8,801 nucleotides of DNA from JBFFXF01 sp041569895 (GTDB taxonomy: Bacteria > Planctomycetota > UBA8108 > JACQVS01): positions 1-8,801 of the forward strand of contig JBFFXF010000294.1 in the NCBI GenBank assembly GCA_041569895.1, in the 5' to 3' direction. The position numbers and the translations under genes are program-made. Shown piece after piece: positions 1 through 4,037 of this stretch. The notes below the pieces were generated by a model, which saw only the letters and a program-made list of their open reading frames with translations, did no database searches and was not told the origin of the DNA. The number at the start of each line of letters is the position of its first letter. Position 1 is the first letter of the stretch.

Positions 1-46
1 GAGAAAACCCGGGCGCGCTTCTGAAAAGGGCGGGGGTCTTGCTGTA

Positions 47-271
47 CCCGAACGGTTTGCGCAGAGAAATGTTCGGTTGCTGATTCACGATCGGCGAAAA
101 AAAACATCGCCGAATGGCGCCAATCCCCCCTGCTTGAGGCTCGGCAGACCTCAATTCTTCGAGAATCTGGAAGGAGTGTGTCGGAGTGCGAAAACGGCCT
201 CGGGTAGGAGCGCGTTCTCGCCGTCTTCCTTCGGCGTGGTCGCAGACTTCTTGCCGTGGAAACCGTTCGGG
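47..271. repeat. 12-bp inverted repeat, arms about 200 bp apart
   Basis: CCCGAACGGTTT at 47-58 is the exact reverse complement of AAACCGTTCGGG at 260-271. The arms enclose about 200 bp of apparently noncoding DNA. They could pair in a transcript to close a large structured domain, or mark the ends of a decayed element. No flanking direct repeats or transposase are visible. Confidence 0.4.
91..113. other. Short hairpin enclosing an A/T run
   Basis: TCGGCGA (91-97) pairs perfectly with TCGCCGA (107-113) across a 9-nt loop that is mostly A. On the minus strand the loop is mostly T. The T-run lies inside the loop rather than after the stem, so this is not a standard intrinsic terminator. Its role is unknown. 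Confidence 0.35.
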
Positions 272-296
272 AACAGGGCGCCCTAAGGCGTAACAA

Positions 297-329
297 CCGG
301 GCTTTTCTCGCCAGGCGAGAAAAGCCCGG
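297..329 (-). terminator. Strong hairpin, likely terminator of the gamma-glutamyltransferase gene
   Basis: CCGGGCTTTTCTCGCC (297-312) and GGCGAGAAAAGCCCGG (314-329) are perfect 16-nt complements around a single base, so about 15 bp can pair around a small loop. It begins 6 nt past the leftward stop codon at 336-338. On that strand it is followed by TTGTTACG, a weak U-tract. Position and stem strength favour intrinsic termination. The lack of a long U-run leaves room for an RNA-stabilising hairpin or a bidirectional terminator. Confidence 0.65.
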
Positions 330-335
330 GCTCGC

Positions 336-1988
336 TCAAAAGCCGACGACGGCGCCGTCCTTGCGGTTGTCGGATCCTCCGTGGTAGGCGCCGGTGACGG
401 GGTCGACGAGGATGGCCTGGTAGCCGCCGTAGTAGCCGCCCGAGGTGCGGACCGTGTGCCCGAGCGCCCGCAGGTTCTCGACGACCTCGGCCGGCACGCC
501 GCTCTCGACGGTGACCACGCCGTCGTCCTCGGCGACGCGCGCGCGCTCGCCGGCCTCCTGTGGATTCATCCCGAAGAGGATGTGGTTGAGCAGGACCTGC
601 ACCTGACCCTGGGGCTGGAAGTTGCCGCCCATGACGCCGAACGACATGTACGGCTTGCCATCGCGCAGGACGAAGCCCGGAATGATGGTGTGAAACGGAA
701 GCTTCGACGGCCCGATGCAGTTCGGATGCTCCGTGTCGAGCGAGAAGAGCGCGCCGCGGTTCTGCAGGATGATGCCGGTGCCCGGAACGACGATGCGCGA
801 GCCGAACCCGTGGAAGATGCTGTTGATGAACGACACCAGGTTGCCCTCGCGATCGGCCACCGTGAGGTAGATGGTGTCGCTTCCGGCGGCGAGCACCGAC
901 CGCGGCTGCCTCGAGGCGCGGCGCGGGTCGATGCGCTCGCGGACCCGGGCGGCGTACTCCTTCGAGATCAACGTCTCCACGGGAAGGTCGCCTTCCGGGT
1001 CGGCGACGAACCGGTCGCGGTCGGCGAACGCGAACTTCTTCGCCTCGACGATCAGATGGAGGTACGCCGCCGAGTTGTGCCCGAGTCGCTTCAGGTCGTA
1101 GCCCTCGAGTATGTTGAGCATCTCGAGGACGGTGATCCCCTGACCGTTCGGCGGCAGCTGGTGCACCTCGTACCCGTGAAACGTCGTGCTCACGGTGTCG
1201 ACCCACGTCGATCGGTGCGCCGCCAGATCGGCCGCATCGATGAGGCTGCCTCGCTCGCGCAGACACGCTGCGATGCGTTCGGCGATCTCCCCACGGTAGA
1301 ACGCGTCCCGGCCCTTCTCGGCGAGGACGCGGAACGTGCGCCCCAGCCCGGGCTGCCGGAAGATCTCGCCGAGCCGAGGCGCCCGGTGGCCGTCGCCGTC
1401 CTCGACCAGATACGCGGAGGCGAACGCCTCGTCGTCGGCCGACGACTCGGCGGCGCGCCAGGCCGACGCAATGATCTCCGTCACCGGAAAGCCGCGCTCG
1501 GCGTACTCGATCGCCGGCGCGAGCACCTCACGCATCGGCAGCCTGCCGTGACGCGAGTGCAGCTCGAACCACCCGTCGACGGCTCCCGGAACCGTGACCG
1601 AGTCCGCGCCGTGAATCGGGATCACCCGATAGCCCTTCGAGCGGAAATGCTCGAGCGACGCCCGCCGCGACGACCGGCCACTGCCGTTGATGCCGACGAG
1701 CTCGCGCGCGCTCGCCACCCAGGCGATCGCGAACATGTCGCCGCCGATCCCGGTGGACATCGGCTCGACGACGTTGAGCACTGCGGCCGTCGCCACCGCC
1801 GCGTCGAACGCGTTGCCGCCCCGCTGGAGTATCGCGAGACCCGCCTGCGCGGCCAGCGGCTGACTCGTCGCCACCATGCCCTGCGTGGCGATGACCATCG
1901 ATCGCGTCGATCGTGTGAGCTCGGTCGGTCGGTCGAACCCTTGCATGAGAATGGCGGCGGCTGTCACGAGAACGGCTGCGGAGCCCAT
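336..1988 (-). CDS. ggt: Gamma-glutamyltransferase family Ntn-hydrolase, exported
   Basis: Members of this family are exported precursors that cut themselves into a large and a small subunit. They then hydrolyse or transfer gamma-glutamyl groups, for example from glutathione. The ATG at 1988 gives 550 residues, the usual length, behind a GGGGA ribosome-binding sequence and a hydrophobic Ala-rich leader (about residues 1-19). An in-frame ATG at 2114 would add a Glu/Asp-rich stretch coded by repeat DNA and is rejected. Visible motifs are EPMSTGIGGD (75-84), NGSGR (101-105), GSDT with the expected nucleophile Thr372, GVMGGNFQPQGQ (451-462), and the C-terminal GGYYGGYQAI and SDNRKDGA. The segment that is SSMSP in Escherichia coli GGT is KLPFHTIIPG here. 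This places the protein with the YwrD-like/acylase-like branch, so glutathione may not be its substrate. The gene is divergent from the cupin gene and ends at a strong hairpin. Confidence 0.9.
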   Translation of the reverse strand: MGSAAVLVTAAAILMQGFDRPTELTRSTRSMVIATQGMVATSQPLAAQAGLAILQRGGNAFDAAVATAAVLNVVEPMSTGIGGDMFAIAWVASARELVGINGSGRSSRRASLEHFRSKGYRVIPIHGADSVTVPGAVDGWFELHSRHGRLPMREVLAPAIEYAERGFPVTEIIASAWRAAESSADDEAFASAYLVEDGDGHRAPRLGEIFRQPGLGRTFRVLAEKGRDAFYRGEIAERIAACLRERGSLIDAADLAAHRSTWVDTVSTTFHGYEVHQLPPNGQGITVLEMLNILEGYDLKRLGHNSAAYLHLIVEAKKFAFADRDRFVADPEGDLPVETLISKEYAARVRERIDPRRASRQPRSVLAAGSDTIYLTVADREGNLVSFINSIFHGFGSRIVVPGTGIILQNRGALFSLDTEHPNCIGPSKLPFHTIIPGFVLRDGKPYMSFGVMGGNFQPQGQVQVLLNHILFGMNPQEAGERARVAEDDGVVTVESGVPAEVVENLRALGHTVRTSGGYYGGYQAILVDPVTGAYHGGSDNRKDGAVVGF

Positions 1989-2025
1989 GGCGATTTCCCC
2001 GTCGTGTTGACCCGGTCCGGATGGA

Positions 2026-2031
2026 ATTGTA
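2026..2031 (-). promoter_or_regulatory. Candidate -10 element for the ggt gene
   Basis: The minus strand reads TACAAT here, 5 of 6 bases of TATAAT, about 37 nt upstream of the chosen ATG at 1988. No TTGACA-like hexamer lies 16-18 bp further upstream, where the DNA is GGAGGG-like. The position implies a ~30-nt leader and supports the 1988 start over the one at 2114. Confidence 0.4.
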
Positions 2032-2066
2032 GCCGAGAAACCCCTCCGCCCTCCACCGTCGACCCC

Positions 2067-2096
2067 GGCTTCGTCCTCGTCCTCGTCCTCGAAGCC
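2067..2096. repeat. TCGTCC triplicate inside a 7-bp hairpin
   Basis: Three exact TCGTCC hexamers (2071-2088) are followed by TCGAAG. The block is enclosed by GGCTTCG (2067-2073) and CGAAGCC (2090-2096), which are perfect complements with a 16-nt loop. It lies between the ggt promoter region and the larger hexamer array that starts at 2108, and probably belongs to the same repeat tract. Confidence 0.55.
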
Positions 2097-2107
2097 TCTC
2101 GCGATCA

Positions 2108-2219
2108 TCGGCATCGGAGTCGGAGTCGGAGTCGGAATCGGTCATCGGAATCGGTCATCGGAATCGGTATCGGTATCGGTATCGGTATCCGGCCATCGGA
2201 ATCGGTATCGGAGTCGGTA
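2108..2219. repeat. Hexanucleotide array 1, 18 TCGGNN units
   Basis: Eighteen units beginning TC(G/C)GG run head to tail. They include TCGGAG three times in a row (2114-2131) and TCGGTA four times in a row (2164-2187). Most units are 6 nt, two are 7-mers TCGGTCA (2138 and 2151), and one is the 8-mer TCCGGCCA (2188). The array fills the centre of the divergent ggt/cupin intergenic region. Because the unit is 6 nt, every frame across it reads as a dipeptide repeat (Gly-Ile, Glu-Ser or Arg-Ser types). This explains several long spurious reading frames on both strands. Confidence 0.9.
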
Positions 2220-2249
2220 CAAGAGTGGCCGGCGCTGGCCTCCTCGGGG

Positions 2250-2255
2250 TATCAT
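2250..2255 (+). promoter_or_regulatory. Candidate -10 element for the cupin gene
   Basis: TATCAT lies about 40 nt upstream of the cupin ATG, between the hexamer array and the ribosome binding site. It matches TATAAT at 5 of 6 positions. The -35 position (about 2227-2232) reads GGCCGG, so no -35 is recognisable. Confidence 0.3.
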
Positions 2256-2294
2256 GCCCCTTCGTTCGCGACCACGACCGGAGGATCGAGCCCG

Positions 2295-2714
2295 ATGCAC
2301 GATGCCGACTCGACTGCTGCTGCGGGCGGACGCGCCTCCGCCGCGGGATCGCTCGAGGAGGGGTTTCTCGTTGCGCAGCTCGATGAGATCGAGCCGGTGC
2401 GCTGTCCGTGTGGCGAGGCGCGGCGCGCGTTCGCCGTGCCGGGGAACGACGTCGCGACGCTGCACGTGACCGAGATCTCGACCGATGCGCGAACGCACTA
2501 CCACGAGCGCATGACCGAGATCTACTACGTGCTCGACGGCGAGGGGCACCTCGAGCTGCGGCGCCCGCCCGGGGCGTTGCGCCGGGTGCCGCTGCGCCCG
2601 GGCACCTCGGTGTTGATCCGTCCCGGGACCCGCCATCGCGCGGTCGGTCGATTGCGGTGCATCATCGTCCCGGTGCCGGCCTTCGACGCGGCCGACGAGC
2701 ACTTCGACGACTGA
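2295..2714 (+). CDS. Single-domain cupin, metal-binding
   Basis: This gene encodes a 139-residue protein, the size of one cupin barrel with a short N-terminal extension. Cupin motif 1 is present around THYHERMTEIYYVLDGEG, with ligands His68, His70 and Glu75. Motif 2 is RPGTRHRAVG with His114. All four usual metal ligands are therefore there, so the protein is probably a metal-binding cupin and not a degenerate fold. A CPCG motif (37-40) precedes the barrel and is typical of a small-cupin group I associate with Planctomycetota. The substrate is unknown: single-domain cupins include dioxygenases, isomerases and pure ligand sensors. The ATG at 2295 follows GGAGGA (2280-2285) at 9 nt. The same frame stays open far upstream, antisense to ggt, but that extension is ggt's complement plus repeats and is rejected. 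Confidence 0.85.
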   Translation: MHDADSTAAAGGRASAAGSLEEGFLVAQLDEIEPVRCPCGEARRAFAVPGNDVATLHVTEISTDARTHYHERMTEIYYVLDGEGHLELRRPPGALRRVPLRPGTSVLIRPGTRHRAVGRLRCIIVPVPAFDAADEHFDD

Positions 2715-2732
2715 CGCCTCCGCCCTCGCGAC

Positions 2733-2740
2733 TTTTTTTT
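2733..2740 (+). terminator. T8 tract after the cupin gene, possible weak terminator
   Basis: Eight T residues stand out in GC-rich DNA 19 nt after the cupin stop codon. No good stem-loop precedes them. The only complement nearby, CTCG (2725-2728) with CGAG (2741-2744), spans the T-run itself. The tract could end cupin transcription, or act as an upstream A/T element for the lexA promoter that starts 20 bp later. Confidence 0.25.
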
Positions 2741-2760
2741 CGAGCGCCGGGATTTCCGTC

Positions 2761-2789
2761 TTGCAGGACGAACATCTGTTCGCTACACT
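2761..2789 (+). promoter_or_regulatory. lexA promoter
   Basis: A weak -35 (TTGCAG, 2761-2766) and a -10 (TACACT, 2784-2789) are separated by exactly 17 bp, which predicts transcription starting near 2796. One LexA box fills the spacer and a second lies just after the predicted start. Occupancy of either should block RNA polymerase. The arrangement is what is expected of a self-repressed lexA gene. Confidence 0.6.
2769..2782 (+). promoter_or_regulatory. LexA box 1 (SOS operator)
   Basis: CGAACATCTGTTCG is a perfect CGAAC-N4-GTTCG palindrome, the type known from Bacillus and Actinobacteria LexA. It sits between the -35 and -10 of the candidate lexA promoter. Confidence 0.88.
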
Positions 2790-2800
2790 GGGGCACAAAG

Positions 2801-2814
2801 CGAACGGACGTTCG
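2801..2814 (+). promoter_or_regulatory. LexA box 2 (SOS operator)
   Basis: CGAACGGACGTTCG is a second perfect CGAAC-N4-GTTCG palindrome. It starts 32 bp after box 1, close to three helical turns, so two LexA dimers would lie on the same face of the DNA. It falls just downstream of the predicted transcription start. Confidence 0.88.
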
Positions 2815-2909
2815 TCACCCGGCACCTCGTAGCGGTCGCGCCCCCACCGGCGCACGACCGGCGACGGTGACCGGACGGCGTCCTGGCCACAGCGCACGCG
2901 GAGGCGCCG

Positions 2910-3566
2910 ATGTCCCTGACCGAAAAGCAACGCCAGATTCTCGAGGCCATCATCGAGCTCGTGCGGCGGGGCGAGGTGCCGACGGTGCGGGAGATCGGGG
3001 CGATGGTCGGGCTGCGCTCGTCCGCGACCGTGCAGAAGCACCTCGAGAACCTGCGCGAGGCCGGCTATCTCGAGGTCACCGGCAAGAGCCGCGGCGTGCG
3101 GCTGCGGCGCGGGGTCGGCATTCCGGTGGTCGGTCGCATCGCGGCCGGCGAGCCGATCGAGAGCCACGACGCCGGTGACGCGGACGCCGACGACGAGTTC
3201 CGCCTGTTCGGTTTCGAGGAGGTCCCCGTCGATCCCGGGGTCTTCAACTCGGGGACCGCGCCCGGTGAGCTCGTCGCGCTCCGCGTCCGGGGTGACAGCA
3301 TGGTCGGCGCCGGGATCCTCGACGGCGACCTGGTGATCATCCGGCGCCAGCCGACGGTCGAGGAGGGCGAGATCGCCGCGGTGCTCGTCGATGGCGAGGG
3401 CACGCTGAAGCGATGGCAGCGTTGTCGCGGCCGAGGCGGTCGCGGCGCCGCACGGGTGCGACTGCGACCCGAGAACGATCGGTTCGAGCCGATCGAGATC
3501 AGCGAGAGCGGCCATCGCGACGTGCGGGTCTACGGGAAGTACGTGGGGCTGATCAGGTGCCGATAA
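2910..3566 (+). CDS. lexA: LexA repressor, self-cleaving SOS regulator
   Basis: LexA represses DNA-damage genes until RecA filaments trigger its self-cleavage. The 218-residue product has the N-terminal winged helix-turn-helix (TVREIGAMVGL then SATVQKHLENLREAGYL, about 25-54). The cleavage site is in IAAGEP, between Ala79 and Gly80. The catalytic pair is Ser130 (GDSMVGAGILDGD) and Lys167 (GTLKRW). Everything needed for cleavage is present. Two oddities are an acidic Asp-rich linker (about 87-96) and an Arg/Gly-rich insertion at 171-182 within the C-terminal domain, which make it slightly longer than the ~202-residue Escherichia coli protein. The ATG at 2910 follows CGGAGG at 5 nt. Two CGAAC-N4-GTTCG boxes upstream indicate autoregulation. 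A 40-codon ORF follows after 26 nt. Confidence 0.95.
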   Translation: MSLTEKQRQILEAIIELVRRGEVPTVREIGAMVGLRSSATVQKHLENLREAGYLEVTGKSRGVRLRRGVGIPVVGRIAAGEPIESHDAGDADADDEFRLFGFEEVPVDPGVFNSGTAPGELVALRVRGDSMVGAGILDGDLVIIRRQPTVEEGEIAAVLVDGEGTLKRWQRCRGRGGRGAARVRLRPENDRFEPIEISESGHRDVRVYGKYVGLIRCR

Positions 3567-3592
3567 CTCGATCACGCCCTCGAAGGAGATCG

Positions 3593-3715
3593 ATGCCAGC
3601 GAAAAGAACGGAGAGATCGGACACGGTCCATTCGACGCGCGCGCTTCGCGCGCCGGGCGACGTCGGCGACGCGTCGTCTTTCAGGAAACCCTTCAGGAAG
3701 TCGCTGAGAGAATAG
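3593..3715 (+). CDS. Putative 40-residue basic protein downstream of lexA
   Basis: An ATG at 3593 is preceded by AAGGAG (3583-3588) at 4 nt spacing, one of the best ribosome binding sites in the window, and opens a 40-codon frame ending in TAG at 3713-3715. The peptide is basic, rich in Arg and Lys, has no membrane segment, and ends with a double FRKPFRKSLRE pattern. It begins 26 nt after the lexA stop with no terminator between them, so it would be co-transcribed with lexA and rise during the SOS response. I recognise no family. Several small SOS proteins in other bacteria inhibit division or modulate polymerases, but no such role can be read from this sequence. It may also be a chance frame in a lexA trailer. 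Confidence 0.45.
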   Translation: MPAKRTERSDTVHSTRALRAPGDVGDASSFRKPFRKSLRE

Positions 3716-3762
3716 CCACCACTCACCGCGAGGGCCCGGTCACCCCGGTCCGCCCCACTGAC

Positions 3763-3774
3763 ACCGACGTCGGT
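3763..3774. repeat. 12-bp perfect palindrome ACCGACGTCGGT
   Basis: This self-complementary 12-mer lies 48 bp past the small ORF. It could be a protein-binding site or a short hairpin. There is no U-run after it on either strand, so termination is not favoured. It does not match the LexA box. Confidence 0.35.
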
Positions 3775-3982
3775 TCTCCGGGCGAACGGCGTGAACCCTC
3801 CACAGACATTACCGGCCGCCCGAGGGGAGCTCCGCGTCGGACACTCTCCCTGACCACTCTCTTCCCCCGCGGCCGGGGGACCGGGGCCCTCACTTCATGC
3901 CGCGCTTCGCGCCGCGCCGTCGGTTGCGGTGAGCTCGCCCGGTGCTGCTTGGATTCCTGCGGTATTCCGAGTCGGCGATGGA

Positions 3983-3988
3983 TACAAT
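3983..3988 (+). promoter_or_regulatory. Candidate -10 element for the PFK-like gene
   Basis: TACAAT matches TATAAT at 5 of 6 bases and predicts a start near 3995, 43 nt before the ATG. No -35 hexamer lies 16-18 bp upstream. A TG at 3979-3980 gives a near-extended -10, one base off the ideal spacing. It overlaps the left arm of the inverted repeat at 3985-4006. Confidence 0.45.
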
Positions 3989-4006
3989 GACCTTCCAAGG
4001 TCATTG
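3985..4006 (+). promoter_or_regulatory. 22-bp inverted repeat, probable operator of the PFK-like gene
   Basis: CAATGACCTT (3985-3994) and AAGGTCATTG (3997-4006) are exact 10-bp complements around CC. The site overlaps the -10-like box and the predicted transcription start, and ends 31 nt before the ATG, the classic position for a repressor operator. Perfect 10-bp arms are unlikely by chance beside a promoter. The alternative is a 5'-leader hairpin, although a 2-nt loop is awkward for RNA. The arms are unlike the LexA box. Confidence 0.6.
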
Positions 4007-4037
4007 AAAGGGTTTTCCGTCGACAGGGAGGAGTCCG

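Larger units (their letters stand above)
1..296. other. Noncoding stretch, no convincing gene
   Basis: One plus-strand frame is open from position 2 to the TAA at 284-286. The peptide is Pro/Arg/Ser-rich, resembles no family I know, and its possible starts have no well-placed ribosome binding site. Base composition is visibly less GC-rich than in the neighbouring genes. The stretch contains a 7-bp hairpin around an A-run and a 12-bp inverted repeat (listed separately). The first ~18 bases resemble the right arm of the hairpin at 297-329. A structured RNA or a decayed gene end is possible, but nothing here proves it. Confidence 0.5.
3716..4037. other. Intergenic region between the lexA block and the PFK-like gene
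   Basis: About 320 bp without a believable gene. It contains a 12-bp perfect palindrome ACCGACGTCGGT (3763-3774) and a 6-bp GC stem CCCCCG/CGGGGG around a CGGC loop (3864-3879) with no U-tract. Runs of C/T around 3841-3868 follow the palindrome. The last ~60 bp hold the -10-like box, the long inverted repeat and the ribosome binding site of the PFK-like gene. No clear terminator for the lexA transcript is visible. Confidence 0.6.

Noticed and set aside
77..286. 69-codon plus-strand frame near the left edge
   Set aside because: There is no well-spaced ribosome binding site, the composition is unlike the real genes, and it has no recognisable domain. The region is better described as noncoding.
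1989..2114. 42-residue N-terminal extension of the gamma-glutamyltransferase
   Set aside because: It would place an acidic repeat-coded stretch before a hydrophobic leader. The candidate -10 box and the GGGGA site both favour the ATG at 1988.
2108..2219. CRISPR array
   Set aside because: Units are 6-8 nt with no spacers, and no cas gene is near. These are tandem hexamers.
381..2294. Long plus-strand reading frame continuous with the cupin gene
   Set aside because: It is antisense to ggt through a frame kept open by GC-rich codon bias and then by the hexamer array. The translation is Arg/Asp/Leu-rich with no domain. The cupin has its own ribosome binding site and ATG at 2295.
3472..3484. GAAC-N5-GTTC as a third LexA box
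   Set aside because: The spacer is five bases rather than four, and the site lies inside the lexA coding region.
2142..3575. 477-codon minus-strand frame opposite the cupin and lexA
   Set aside because: It is the complement of two well-supported genes and of their promoter with SOS boxes. It carries no motif and its N-terminus is repeat-coded (TDTDTDTD).
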